A DNA stretch of 64,000 bases, taken from NCBI RefSeq assembly GCF_029872155.1, contig NZ_JARXLA010000002.1, positions 558,001-622,000 on the forward strand, written 5' to 3'. Below, in pieces: positions 1 to 8,255 of this stretch. The notes beneath the pieces are model-generated. The model saw only the letters and a program-made list of their open reading frames with translations. It was not told the origin of the DNA and ran no database searches. The stretch comes from Hyphomicrobium sp. D-2 (GTDB taxonomy: Bacteria; Pseudomonadota; Alphaproteobacteria; Rhizobiales; Hyphomicrobiaceae). Position 1 is the stretch's first letter, and each line of letters opens with the position of its first letter. A program made the position numbers and the translations under genes.

Positions 1-453
1 AGGCAACTCACCCAGCCAGGGGGGCGTGTCCAGGGGCGTTAGCGCACCCAGAATTCGGTCGATTTTGTCGTCGGTGTGCCGGAGCGGCAGAAGGAGGGCT
101 TCAAACTGCGATGACGCCCGCGCGACCGGGGCGGCTTCCAGGTAGATGCTGAGAACGGCGCTGTGCTTGGTCAGGGCCGCCAAGTGGCGGACAATGGCCA
201 GCCGGTCCAGGCTTGACCATCCATCGAGGAAATTTGAACCCCGTAGCTCAACACCGAAGCTATCGCAGACGTGGGTGCCCGCCAGCCGGAAACGAAAGGC
301 ATCGGAGTCGATACGCTCCAGAATGAACGTCCACGGCAGGATCGCGGCGATTTTCGCCGGCTCAATCTCGAAGCGGCGGGGCGTGGCGCGGTTTCCCCGG
401 ACGGTGTTCCAGTATGAATAGAGAACGCGACTGGTCTTGTGTTTCAATTCCAT
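1..453 (-). CDS. PAS_5 domain protein (3' end outside window)
   Basis: An open frame of 151 codons runs from an ATG at 453 to the left edge without a stop, so the C-terminus is missing. The translation starts MELKHKTSRVLYSYWN and contains the PAS_5 pattern: an R-x-x-P-R-R-x-x-x-x-P motif near residues 22-32, then ILPWTFILERID and FRFRLAGTHVCD. Members of this family are cytosolic sensor-like proteins of alphaproteobacteria whose ligand is generally unknown. A GAGGGGG stretch about 14 bases upstream is a weak ribosome site. It is divergent from the rhomboid gene. The family call is fairly safe; the function is not known. Confidence 0.75.
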   Translation of the reverse strand, partial: MELKHKTSRVLYSYWNTVRGNRATPRRFEIEPAKIAAILPWTFILERIDSDAFRFRLAGTHVCDSFGVELRGSNFLDGWSSLDRLAIVRHLAALTKHSAVLSIYLEAAPVARASSQFEALLLPLRHTDDKIDRILGALTPLDTPPWLGELP

Positions 454-758
454 ATTCGAACTGGCCGCCCCCTCAGTGCCTTCTGACTTTATGAATGGTT
501 GTCCCGGAATGGCACGATGGTACGTCCGTTCAATCCGGATTGAGGTTGAGAAAGCAGCAACCGTGCCATCGGGGTTGTTGGATGCCGGCATTGCGGGTCG
601 GTCCGGACGGGGAGCGCTCTAGAGCGCCGCCAGGAGACGCATCGAGGGGCAAATACCGGAGTTGTTCCGGCTGTAGCTCAGCGTTAACTCTGGTTCAGGC
701 CTGATCGGGTCTTCGTTCTGAACACGCATTGACCAAGCCGCGCAAAAGGGAAGCCCTC
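454..758. other. Intergenic region between divergent PAS_5 and rhomboid genes
   Basis: About 300 bases with no supported gene. A CCGGA-GTTGT-TCCGG hairpin lies near 657-671 with no T-tract. The promoters of both flanking divergent genes should be here, but I could not pick convincing -35/-10 boxes. Short frames in this stretch have no recognisable protein signature. Confidence 0.4.
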
Positions 759-1496
759 GTGAGCCAAAACCGGCATGAGCCGATGTTCAACCTGCACAAC
801 GCCGTGTTCGGTGTTCTGCTTGTGATGATTGCGGTGCAGGTCATTCGCTCGCTGCTGCCCGAAATGTGGGATGGCTGGGTGACGCTGGCGCTCGCATTCA
901 TTCCGGCGCGCTATTCGGGTGATGCATCGCTGCTGCCGGGCGGTGACCTTACGGCCGTCACGTCGTTCGTCACGCACACCATGGTGCACGGTGACTGGAT
1001 GCATCTGGCATTCAACGGTGCGTGGCTGATTGCGTTCGGCGCCGCTATTGCAAATCGCGTCGGCGCTTTGCGTTTTATTTTGCTGTTCTTCGTTTGCGGT
1101 ATCGCAGGAGCGGCGACATTTCTGCTTTTCAATCCCGCACTGATGGCGCCGATGGTGGGCGCATCGGGCGCTATTTCCGGCCTGATGGGAGCAACGATGC
1201 GCTTCATGTTTACAGCTGTGGATAGGGGCGGTTTCACTGCACTGCGGGAAAACCCTCGCGCCGCGCCGTTGATGTCGTTGCGTGCCGCGCTGCAAGATAA
1301 ACGCGTTTTGACAGTCACCGCGGTGTTTCTTTTCGCCAATGTTTTAGCGGTGTTTGGCTTCGGCAGTGTGGGTGAGAGCGGCATCGCTTGGGAAGCGCAC
1401 ATCGGTGGCTATTTCGCCGGATTTTTAGCGTTTGGTTTTTTTGATGCACCGCAAAACACAAACAACGCAGGAACTCACAATACGCTTTTGCATTGA
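759..1496 (+). CDS. Rhomboid family intramembrane serine protease
   Basis: A 245-residue polytopic membrane protein. The rhomboid catalytic serine lies in GASG (Ser about 136) and the partner histidine in AHIGGYFAGF (His about 214); the HGDWMHLAFN segment of the second helix is also present. Rhomboids cut transmembrane helices of substrate proteins inside the membrane; the substrate here is unknown. I start at GTG 759 because AGGGAAG lies 5 bases upstream. An in-frame TTG at 729 would add ten residues without a clear ribosome site. The next gene on this strand is the CBS protein, about 150 bases downstream. Confidence 0.85.
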   Translation: MSQNRHEPMFNLHNAVFGVLLVMIAVQVIRSLLPEMWDGWVTLALAFIPARYSGDASLLPGGDLTAVTSFVTHTMVHGDWMHLAFNGAWLIAFGAAIANRVGALRFILLFFVCGIAGAATFLLFNPALMAPMVGASGAISGLMGATMRFMFTAVDRGGFTALRENPRAAPLMSLRAALQDKRVLTVTAVFLFANVLAVFGFGSVGESGIAWEAHIGGYFAGFLAFGFFDAPQNTNNAGTHNTLLH

Positions 1497-1648
1497 TAGG
1501 TCTTGCACGGTGCGATTTCTTGCATCACGATATCGATACGCCGATAGAAGCAACCGATGACGGTTTGGTAGCTTTGCGTCGACTGGCGGTGGGCTAAGGT
1601 TGCCATCCGATGGTTCCTTAGCTGTTCACGAACAGTGGAGGAGATGCA

Positions 1649-2080
1649 ATGAATATCGGGCAGGTTTTGAAAGCGAAGGGTCGGACAGTTGCTACTGCGC
1701 GTCCTGATGCAACGCTTCTCGACATCATCACCAAACTGACCCAGAAGCGAATTGGCGCGATTGTTATCGTTGGCGACAACGGCGATGTCGCGGGCATCAT
1801 TTCTGAGCGCGACGTCGTTCGCAAATTGGGTGAGCGCGGAGCTGACGTTCTCAGTGAGCCGGTGTCGAAGACGATGACCACCAACGTCATCACGTGCCAG
1901 GAACACACCACGCTCGATGAGCTGATGGAAGTGATGACGCAAGGTCGCTTCCGTCACGTTCCGGTCATTGAAGACGGCGCGCTCGTGGGCATCGTTTCCA
2001 TCGGCGATATCGTGAAGCATCACATCGCTGAAGTGGAAATGGAAGTGACCGCGATGCGCGGTTATTTCGTCACCGGTTGA
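1649..2080 (+). CDS. CBS-domain protein, two CBS modules
   Basis: A 143-residue protein made almost entirely of two CBS domains (about residues 8-65 and 74-132), recognisable by IGAIVIVGDNGDVAGIISERD and the matching FRHVPVIEDGALVGIVSIGD. Such paired modules usually bind adenosyl ligands (AMP, ATP, SAM) and regulate partners; stand-alone versions are common in alphaproteobacteria and mostly uncharacterised. GGAGGAG at 1637-1643 gives an excellent ribosome site for the ATG at 1649. No partner enzyme is adjacent. The domain call is certain; the role is unknown. Confidence 0.9.
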   Translation: MNIGQVLKAKGRTVATARPDATLLDIITKLTQKRIGAIVIVGDNGDVAGIISERDVVRKLGERGADVLSEPVSKTMTTNVITCQEHTTLDELMEVMTQGRFRHVPVIEDGALVGIVSIGDIVKHHIAEVEMEVTAMRGYFVTG

Positions 2081-2286
2081 TGCCGCATAGGCTGTTTGGC
2101 GATCCGCGATATTTTTTGTGTTGCGGACGCTGAATTTCGATCGGACGGCTTTCGAGCCACCGCAACGCCTGGGTGACGAATGGGGCGTGCGGTTTTACCA
2201 GTCACGTTGACGCGAAATCGGCCGCGCAGCTCGCCCCGAGTTTACCCGGCATATCCCAGCATATTATGTCGTGACGGTTTTGAAGT

Positions 2287-3261
2287 TTACCCACCAGCGT
2301 CGAATGTCTGCGAAACGGCATCTGCGTGCGTGCTGCCGTAAACATGATTGCGCGCGTTGATCTCACGCCGCACATCGGCGATGTGGCGCTGTGCTGCGGC
2401 CTCGCCTCGCTGGATCAGTTCATCGGCGCGGTGGAAATCGAACAGTCCGATATCCGAGAGCTGCAGATTGATCAGCGCGTCCGGCGGATCGCCAGCAAGC
2501 CGCGATCGGGCAATGCGATCCTGCACGATGTTGAATGCCTCAACCATCACGCGGGAGATGCCCGGTGTCGTTTCGCTGCGGCCAAGCACCTGCCGCTTGA
2601 GCAGGCGCCGCATGGCAGGGCGGCTCTGTTCCGCGGCCGGTTCGGCGACTGCGGTTGACGGCGCGGCTTCATCCGGTTCGATGTGCGGAACGACGGTGCC
2701 GCGCCCGCAACTGTCGAAGTTGAGATTGACCGCGATCACATAGCGCGCGCCGTGTGCACGGGCGACCGACACGGGGATCGGGTTCACCAGCGCGCCATCG
2801 AACAGCCAGCGATCGTTGATTTTCACCGGACGGAAGATTCCCGGCAGCGCGTAGGATGCGCGCATGGATTCCACGAGTTTACCGCGCGACAGCCAGATTT
2901 CATGTCCGCTGCCGAGTTCGGTGGCGACGGCGCTGAATCGAGATGGCAGATCCTCGATGCGCAGATCGCCCAGATGCTGCTCAAGCCGATTGCACAGCCG
3001 CTGGCCGTTGATCAGCGCGGTGCCGCCGAAGTTGAAATCGAGATAGCCGAACACCCGGCGCCGCGTCAGCTCGCGCGCAAAACCTTCAAGCTCCTCAAGG
3101 TGGCCCGCGGCGTGGCATCCACCGACGACGGCGCCAATCGAAGTGCCGACAATGATGTCGGGCTTAATTCCGGCTTTGAGCAATGCCTTCAGGACGCCGA
3201 TATGGGCCCAGCCCCGAGCCGCGCCTCCGCCGAGTGCCAGACCGATCTTTGCTTTGGCCAT
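2287..3261 (-). CDS. Patatin-like phospholipase family protein (RssA-like)
   Basis: A 324-residue cytosolic serine acyl hydrolase. It carries the oxyanion-hole glycine run GGGAARGW (11-18), the nucleophile elbow GTSIG (Ser41) and the aspartate of the dyad in FDGALVNP (Asp155), all intact. The bacterial RssA/YchK-type patatins are predicted phospholipases or lysophospholipases; substrates are mostly unproven. A variable Pro/Ala/Glu-rich stretch (about 205-235) precedes the C-terminal part. The flanking stretches (2081-2286 and 3262-3447) hold no supported genes; a 14-base palindrome, GCGCGATATCGCGC, lies at 3377-3390 upstream. Confidence 0.88.
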   Translation of the reverse strand: MAKAKIGLALGGGAARGWAHIGVLKALLKAGIKPDIIVGTSIGAVVGGCHAAGHLEELEGFARELTRRRVFGYLDFNFGGTALINGQRLCNRLEQHLGDLRIEDLPSRFSAVATELGSGHEIWLSRGKLVESMRASYALPGIFRPVKINDRWLFDGALVNPIPVSVARAHGARYVIAVNLNFDSCGRGTVVPHIEPDEAAPSTAVAEPAAEQSRPAMRRLLKRQVLGRSETTPGISRVMVEAFNIVQDRIARSRLAGDPPDALINLQLSDIGLFDFHRADELIQRGEAAAQRHIADVRREINARNHVYGSTHADAVSQTFDAGG

Positions 3262-3447
3262 GTTGCCCTGCCTGCCGTTTTTTCTACTGGACGCTTTGCG
3301 CGGCCCCGAATTCCCCGAACCTGATCCTTCGCTCTGATTAGATATAGGTGCGACAGATTAACCCTGCACTATGCGCGCGCGATATCGCGCTGCGAAAATA
3401 ACGTCCGCAACGCAGCAAACCTAAAGGAAGGTTAGTTCGTGATCGGC

Positions 3448-3894
3448 CTAATCGTGGCGGCAGGCGTCCGCAGCGACGGCTAGCGCGGCGGCTTCGTCAG
3501 CATTGGAGCTGGATTTGATGACGCGATAGAAGCAGCTCCGCTCGCCGGTGTGGCAGGCGCGGCCATCCCCGGCCACTTCAACGCGAACCCAGATGACATC
3601 CTGATCGCAATCGGTGCGCATCTCGACAATGTTGAGAAAATTGCCGCTTTCCTCGCCCTTCTTCCAGAGCGCGGCGCGTGAGCGGCTCCAGAAGTGCGCA
3701 ATGCCTGTGTCGATGCTCAGCTTCAGTGCGTGCGCATTCATGAAGGCGAACATCAGCACTTCACCCGTGCGGGCGTCGGTGACGATAGCCGGGATCAGAC
3801 CGTCACCGTCGAACTTCGGTTGAAACGATAGTCCGTTCTCGATGTCAGATTTGGTGCCGCGTTGTGCGAACGGCTGCGATGCGTGCGCGCTCAT
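3448..3894 (-). CDS. hisI: Phosphoribosyl-AMP cyclohydrolase
   Basis: HisI opens the adenine ring of phosphoribosyl-AMP in the third step of histidine biosynthesis, in the cytosol, as a zinc- and magnesium-dependent dimer. The 148-residue product contains [19 protein letters not shown], the TDCDQD motif (Cys96) and ACHTGERSC (Cys114, Cys121), the three zinc cysteines. I start at ATG 3894, preceded by AGCAGG; the longer frame to 4032 would run into folE and lacks family similarity. It lies 90 bases downstream of folE on the same strand and is probably cotranscribed. No other his genes are in the window. Confidence 0.93.
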   Translation of the reverse strand: MSAHASQPFAQRGTKSDIENGLSFQPKFDGDGLIPAIVTDARTGEVLMFAFMNAHALKLSIDTGIAHFWSRSRAALWKKGEESGNFLNIVEMRTDCDQDVIWVRVEVAGDGRACHTGERSCFYRVIKSSSNADEAAALAVAADACRHD

Positions 3895-3983
3895 GTATAC
3901 CTGCTGGAATTGAAGCTGTTGCGCTAACGCGCTTGATTGAATGTGAGCAATTGAACGCAAGTTCTGGCTTGCGATCTTTGCTG

Positions 3984-4604
3984 TCAAAGCCGTGCGGGCG
4001 CTCTGATAGCGTCGATGAAACGCTGGCGCCAATGCATATCTTCATTGAAAACGCCGGTGAAGTGCGTCGTTTCCATGATCGCGTCCGGCTGGTTGGTGTC
4101 ATGGAAGGCCATGCATTTATGCCGTGCAAGGATCATCACCGCCGCGCCCTTCGGCTGCAGCGCACACTGGATCGTTTCGGCGATCTGAGCGGTGAGCGAT
4201 TCCTGTACCTGCAGGCGACGGGCGAAGATGTCGACGATGCGGGCCATGCGGGAAAGACCGACCACGCGGCGATCGGGCAAATAGGCGACGTGGGCCAGCC
4301 CGCTGAACGGGGCGAGGTGGTGCTCGCAATGGCTTTCCAGCCGCACATCGCGCAGCAGGATCATGTCGCTGTAGCCGGAAACGTCTTCGAACGTCCGCGC
4401 CAGTTCCGCTGCCGGGTCGCATGCGTAGCCACTGAATAGCTCGCTGAATGCATCGGCGACGCGGCGCGGCGTATTGGTGAGACCGGCGCGGGCAGGATCA
4501 TCGCCCGCCCAGGCCAGCAGCGTGCGCACGGCTTCCTCGGCCTGCTCGCGGGAGGGCTTGGCCGCAGTGGCGGGCTGGATTTCTGGCAGCGACGGCTTCG
4601 ACAC
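3984..4604 (-). CDS. folE: GTP cyclohydrolase I
   Basis: FolE converts GTP to 7,8-dihydroneopterin triphosphate, the entry step to folate (and queuosine) synthesis. The 206-residue product has the zinc site SHCEHH (Cys93, His96) and ARHKC (Cys164). The segment after ARHKC reads [20 protein letters not shown], somewhat divergent from the common MRGV...T-T-S form but retaining the ETT-F-TG pattern. The GTG at 4604 is chosen because AAAGGAG sits 7 bases upstream; an ATG at 4640 has no such site. The gene is divergent from the NifU-like gene and followed by hisI. Confidence 0.93.
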   Translation of the reverse strand: MSKPSLPEIQPATAAKPSREQAEEAVRTLLAWAGDDPARAGLTNTPRRVADAFSELFSGYACDPAAELARTFEDVSGYSDMILLRDVRLESHCEHHLAPFSGLAHVAYLPDRRVVGLSRMARIVDIFARRLQVQESLTAQIAETIQCALQPKGAAVMILARHKCMAFHDTNQPDAIMETTHFTGVFNEDMHWRQRFIDAIRAPARL

Positions 4605-4834
4605 CGGAAGGCTCCTTTGTTCGCGCTGGTGCGCGTCCACACGCGTATCGGTCTTCGACCCCCGAAAATAGTGGCCATGCCGGTGCGGCGCGCAGCAAGC
4701 TGTCCTATATTATCGGCATTGGCTGGGCCAATGGAAAGGCCGCTGCAATGATGGCGGCAACAGTGGTGAGCCCATCAACCGCCCGCAACAGCGATAACCG
4801 CTGGACGGCGGCAGGATGTAATATCGGACTGGAT

Positions 4835-5311
4835 ATGGCCGAACTCAACGAGATCTACAACACGAAGCTGCTGGAGCTGGCGGCGCACATGCCCCGTTCC
4901 GAGCGCCTGACGGCGCCGGATGCGTCGGTTACAGCCCATTCGCGGCTGTGCGGTTCGACCGTCACCATCGATCTGAACCTGCGCGATGGCATGGTGGCTG
5001 ACTATGGCCAGACCGTAAAAGCCTGCCTGCTGGGGCAGGCGGCGTGCGCCATCGTCGGTGCGCATATCGTAGGCGCCAGTGCTGCCGAGGTTCGCGCGGC
5101 GGCCGCTGACATGCGCGCAATGCTGAAGGAAAATGGTCCGGCCCCCGGCGGTCGCTTCGCCGAGCTGTCGGTGCTGGAGCCGGTGCGGCATTACAAGGCG
5201 CGCCATGGCTCGGTGCTGCTGGTGTTCGACGCGCTGGAGCAGGCAATCGATGAAATCGAACAAGCCAACGGGGCTTCCGCTGGTTCCGGCGCTGCGTCTG
5301 CCTCGGCCTGA
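4835..5311 (+). CDS. Iron-sulfur cluster scaffold-like protein (NifU N-terminal family)
   Basis: A 158-residue protein of the IscU/NifU N-terminal fold starting MAELNEIYNTKLLELAAHMP. Two scaffold-type cysteines are visible, Cys39 (SRLCGS) and Cys64 (VKACLLGQAA), but the third ligand position of classical IscU appears to be replaced in the VRHYKARHGS region, so true scaffold activity is uncertain. The C-terminus is Ala/Ser-rich. The ATG at 4835 fits family length; an upstream frame from 4748 would add 29 unrelated residues. It sits between divergent folE and yidD, an order I recognise from other alphaproteobacteria. Confidence 0.82.
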   Translation: MAELNEIYNTKLLELAAHMPRSERLTAPDASVTAHSRLCGSTVTIDLNLRDGMVADYGQTVKACLLGQAACAIVGAHIVGASAAEVRAAAADMRAMLKENGPAPGGRFAELSVLEPVRHYKARHGSVLLVFDALEQAIDEIEQANGASAGSGAASASA

Positions 5312-5344
5312 TCAGATGGCAACCGAGAACGGCGCGCCTGTCAC

Positions 5345-5638
5345 ATGACCATCGCCGCCACGCTGCTGAAGGCGCCAATACATCTTTATCGTTGGACGTT
5401 GAAAGCCCTGGTCGGATGGAGTTGCCGCCATGCGCCGAGCTGCTCCGAATACGCGCTGGAGGCGATTGATAAGAACGGCGCCTGGCGTGGTTTCTGGCTG
5501 ACGGTGTCGCGTTTGTCCCGCTGCCATCCATGGGGTACGCATGGGCATGATCCGGTGCCCGATATAACCGCAGAGCGGCACCCGCTGGCGCCATGGCGCT
5601 ACGGACGATGGCGGCGCGGCGGTAACGACAGGTCTTGA
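5345..5638 (+). CDS. yidD: Membrane protein insertion efficiency factor YidD
   Basis: A 97-residue peripheral inner-membrane protein. It shows the YidD signature: an amphipathic N-terminus (LLKAPIHLYRW), the core motif PSCSEYALEAI (two conserved cysteines with the later RCHP), and a basic tail. YidD assists YidC-dependent insertion of inner-membrane proteins. It follows the NifU-like gene by 33 bases and is followed by recO only 4 bases later, so the three are probably one operon. The C-terminal extension after RCHPWG is ordinary for the family. Confidence 0.92.
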   Translation: MTIAATLLKAPIHLYRWTLKALVGWSCRHAPSCSEYALEAIDKNGAWRGFWLTVSRLSRCHPWGTHGHDPVPDITAERHPLAPWRYGRWRRGGNDRS

Positions 5639-5642
5639 AGTC

Positions 5643-6410
5643 ATGCAATGGACGGATGAAGGCATCGTCCTCTCGGTCAAACCGCACGGGGAAACGGCCG
5701 CTATAGCCGAGCTGTTCACCCGCGGGCAGGGCAGGCATCTGGGGTTGGTCCACGGCGGGCGCTCGCGCAAGCTGCGGCCGGTACTGCAGATGGGAAACCA
5801 CGTCGATGCAACGTGGAAGGCGCGGCTGGCGGACCAACTTGGGCATGTGCAAGTCGAATTGCGTCGCGGATATGCTGCGCCGGCCATGGACGATGCGTTG
5901 ACGCTCGCAGGCCTATCGTCGCTGTGCGCTCTGGCGCGCCTGCTGCCCGAGCGCGATCCCCATCCCGGATTGTTCGAGGTTGCGCTGTTTGTGTTGAGCT
6001 ACCTCGATGAGCCTGAAGTCTGGCCCGCGCTGATGGTCCGGTGGGAGCTGGCGCTGCTGGACGAATTGGGCTTCGGCCTCGATCTTTCCACCTGTGCGGC
6101 GAGCGGTGCAGCTGATGATCTGATCTATGTGTCGCCAAAGTCGGGGCGGGCGGTATCCGCAGCGGCCGGTGAGGAATACAAAGACCGCCTGCTACGTCTT
6201 CCGACGTTTCTGGCCAGGAAAAGACAAGCGGGCTCAACAACGGACGCTGACGTCGTGGCCGGGCTGCTTTTGACCCAGCACTTTATCGAAGCCCGTGTGC
6301 TGCGTCCGCGTGAAGAGGCGATGCCGACAGCGCGGCTGCGCTTGCACGAATTGATGCAAAGGCGCGTTGATCAGGCGGCGTCGCCAGCGCCAGCCTCCAT
6401 GCAGCCGTAA
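5643..6410 (+). CDS. recO: DNA repair protein RecO
   Basis: RecO works with RecF and RecR to load RecA on SSB-coated DNA in recombinational gap repair. The 255-residue product begins MQWTDEGIVLSVKPHGETAA, the N-terminal OB-fold strand pattern of RecO, and its C-terminal helical part has the alphaproteobacterial CAASGAADDLIYVSPKSGRA block. The zinc-binding cysteine cluster of some RecO proteins is not evident, as is usual in this group. It starts 4 bases after yidD. The downstream gene is convergent, with only 15 bases between the stops. Confidence 0.92.
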   Translation: MQWTDEGIVLSVKPHGETAAIAELFTRGQGRHLGLVHGGRSRKLRPVLQMGNHVDATWKARLADQLGHVQVELRRGYAAPAMDDALTLAGLSSLCALARLLPERDPHPGLFEVALFVLSYLDEPEVWPALMVRWELALLDELGFGLDLSTCAASGAADDLIYVSPKSGRAVSAAAGEEYKDRLLRLPTFLARKRQAGSTTDADVVAGLLLTQHFIEARVLRPREEAMPTARLRLHELMQRRVDQAASPAPASMQP

Positions 6411-6425
6411 CGCGGGAGCGGCGCT

Positions 6426-7118
6426 CTAGCGCTTTGTGCCGTCGGCTGCCTCTAATGTCACCGCTGCGCCGCTGCCATTCGCGTTCGGCTTGATGGCGAA
6501 CACGACTCCACCCTCGGCGGTAAAGGTGCGGGTCGTGTCGACGCCCTGGTTGAACGCGAGCGTGCCGGGCGTGCAGGCGGTGTGGGTGACGATCTCACGC
6601 GGTTCGATCGTGTTGTCCTTGCCGTTCAGCGCATAGGTGATGGCATGTTGTGCCCGGTTCACGACCTTGAACTTGTATTTGAACGTCACCGGGCGCGCGA
6701 ACAGCTGCACGGCGATGTACTTGGGTTCTTTGGTCGGCGCCCGTGCGATGCCGACGCCGGTTTCCGTCACGTGGGGCAGCAGCATGTTCCTACGGTGACC
6801 GGGCGAATTCTCCCAGCCTTCAACTGCGCTGCGCGCATACTCACTCGCGGTAAAGCCGCGTGAGTCGAGCAGCGACGCGAGATTCTCCGCAACCTGACAA
6901 TGACCATATCGAGCAGCGTCTATGCGCTGTGCCGCTGTCGTGCCATCGGCTGTATGCGATAGCCCCTTATAGGCGGTGAGTGTCTTGGCGTAGGCAACGG
7001 CCGCCGCCGTGAGCTTCGGATTCTGGACGACCGGGTTGAGACCATTGCGTGCCCGAAACGCATTCGTCATTTCAACGATTGCTGCCTCGGCGGCGGGCAG
7101 ATCGGGCAGCACCGGCAT
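6426..7118 (-). CDS. CAP-domain (SCP/PR-1-like) protein
   Basis: A 230-residue protein with a CAP domain at about residues 8-135: EMTNAFRARNGLNPV, LSHTADGTTAAQRI, CQVAENLA, EGWENSPGHRRNMLLP and TETGVGIA. The C-terminal 90 residues look like a beta-rich domain of unknown family. Bacterial CAP proteins are usually exported, yet no signal peptide is visible at this start. The ATG overlaps the upstream stop (TGATG), so translation is coupled to the channel-like membrane protein and the two probably act together. The CAP call is firm; the function is unknown. Confidence 0.82.
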   Translation of the reverse strand: MPVLPDLPAAEAAIVEMTNAFRARNGLNPVVQNPKLTAAAVAYAKTLTAYKGLSHTADGTTAAQRIDAARYGHCQVAENLASLLDSRGFTASEYARSAVEGWENSPGHRRNMLLPHVTETGVGIARAPTKEPKYIAVQLFARPVTFKYKFKVVNRAQHAITYALNGKDNTIEPREIVTHTACTPGTLAFNQGVDTTRTFTAEGGVVFAIKPNANGSGAAVTLEAADGTKR

Positions 7119-7492
7119 CAGTCTTCATCCTGCGTCTCAATGTGGAATCTATGCAGCACCCGATGGGCGATCGGGGCCAGCACGAAGCCGTACGCTACGA
7201 TGATAATGAGGCCGGAAAATATTGCATAGAATCCGGCAAAAAGTTTCCCCTGTGTCGTCTTCAATTCGGAGACAGACCCCATGCCGGACAGGATCATGGA
7301 TGCGTTGAGAAAGGCATCGGTCAGAGACATGCCTTCGAAGATCGCATAGCCCGCGATGCCAATGACAAGGCAGGACATGGTGACGATCAGCCAGAAAAGA
7401 GCTGCCCGCAGCATGCGTTTGGCGAAGGCCGGGCGTGACAGCAGCCGCTGACGGCGCTTCTCGAAACCGGTCATGGTCGTCTTGCTCTTCAC
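7118..7492 (-). CDS. Two-helix channel-like membrane protein
   Basis: A 124-residue inner-membrane protein with two hydrophobic helices (about 29-52 and 83-106) separated by a short segment containing ILSGMGSV. The layout resembles the TM-pore loop-TM unit of ion-channel (Ion_trans_2) proteins, but the potassium filter T-V-G-Y-G is absent, so ion selectivity cannot be assumed. A GTG at 7492 is preferred because GAGG lies 7 bases upstream; ATG 7540 is the alternative. It is coupled by a one-base TGATG overlap to the CAP-domain gene. Family similarity is structural inference. Confidence 0.62.
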   Translation of the reverse strand: MKSKTTMTGFEKRRQRLLSRPAFAKRMLRAALFWLIVTMSCLVIGIAGYAIFEGMSLTDAFLNASMILSGMGSVSELKTTQGKLFAGFYAIFSGLIIIVAYGFVLAPIAHRVLHRFHIETQDED

Positions 7493-7631
7493 GGGGAGAC
7501 CTCGCGCAGAAACTGGCAGGCTTTGCCAGGCAGTGACCATCCAGCTACGGTCACGGATGCCATTATAGCCGGATCGCCGTATACTGGCCGTTTACTCGGG
7601 CGCCCTCGGGCGCGCTGACAAAGGAGACGGC

Positions 7632-8090
7632 ATGAGCCGCGCGTTTGTGAAGGAGCAGGATGGCGTCGATGAGCTGCCAGACCGACTGATCTCCGAGCAT
7701 GCAAATCTGGTGACGGCGGAAGGCCTTGCGCAGATCGAAGCGGAAGTGACCCGTCTGGATGCTGCGCACGCGATGGCGCAGGCAGAAGGTGACCGGGCCG
7801 AGATGGCGGCAACGGCACGGAACCTGCGATACTGGAGTGCGCGTCTTGCCTCCGCTGAACTGGTGCCGCCCGCGGCCGATACAACAACCGTGCAGTTCGG
7901 CCTGACGATCACCATCGAGCGGGAAGACGGGCGCCGGCAGACCTATCGGATCGTCGGCGAGGATGAGGCTGATCCGGCAAAGGGCTCCATTTCCTATGTG
8001 TCGCCGCTGGCCCGCGCACTCGTCGGCAAGTCGATCGGCGACACCGTCCGCGTGGCGGGAGGCGAAGCCGAGATCATCGCGATCGTTTGA
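7632..8090 (+). CDS. GreA/GreB family transcription elongation factor
   Basis: A 152-residue protein with an N-terminal coiled-coil region (about 25-75, N-x-V-T-x-E-G-L-A-x-I entry motif) and a C-terminal FKBP-like domain ending ALVGKSIGDTVRVAGGEAEI. Gre factors rescue backtracked RNA polymerase by stimulating transcript cleavage. The opening MSRAFVKEQDG is typical of a GreB-like alphaproteobacterial group, but whether it is the housekeeping GreA or a paralogue cannot be decided. AAAGGAG about 6 bases upstream sets the ATG at 7632. It is monocistronic, divergent from the channel gene and convergent with tonB. Confidence 0.85.
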   Translation: MSRAFVKEQDGVDELPDRLISEHANLVTAEGLAQIEAEVTRLDAAHAMAQAEGDRAEMAATARNLRYWSARLASAELVPPAADTTTVQFGLTITIEREDGRRQTYRIVGEDEADPAKGSISYVSPLARALVGKSIGDTVRVAGGEAEIIAIV

Positions 8091-8255
8091 CGTGACTGCC
8101 TAATAACGGCGCCGGCGCAACCGTGAATGATCTCGTGCGATGCCTACAGCCGTCTGGGCGCTCTATCGCCTTGCGATCTATCAGATGCTGGCAGCGATCA
8201 ATGCACGACACATCGTGTCACGAGAGTTGGCGGTCGGCATGGCCTAAGCTACCGA

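Noticed and set aside
665-735. tRNA-like stretch containing CTGTAGCTCAGCGTTAACTC
   Set aside because: The D-arm-like text is not followed by an anticodon arm or a GGTTCGA T-loop, and no acceptor stem can be formed.
4962-5852. 296-codon minus-strand frame opposite the NifU-like gene, yidD and recO
   Set aside because: It is antisense to well-identified genes, is Arg/Pro/Ala-rich as expected for a GC-rich shadow frame, and has no motif.
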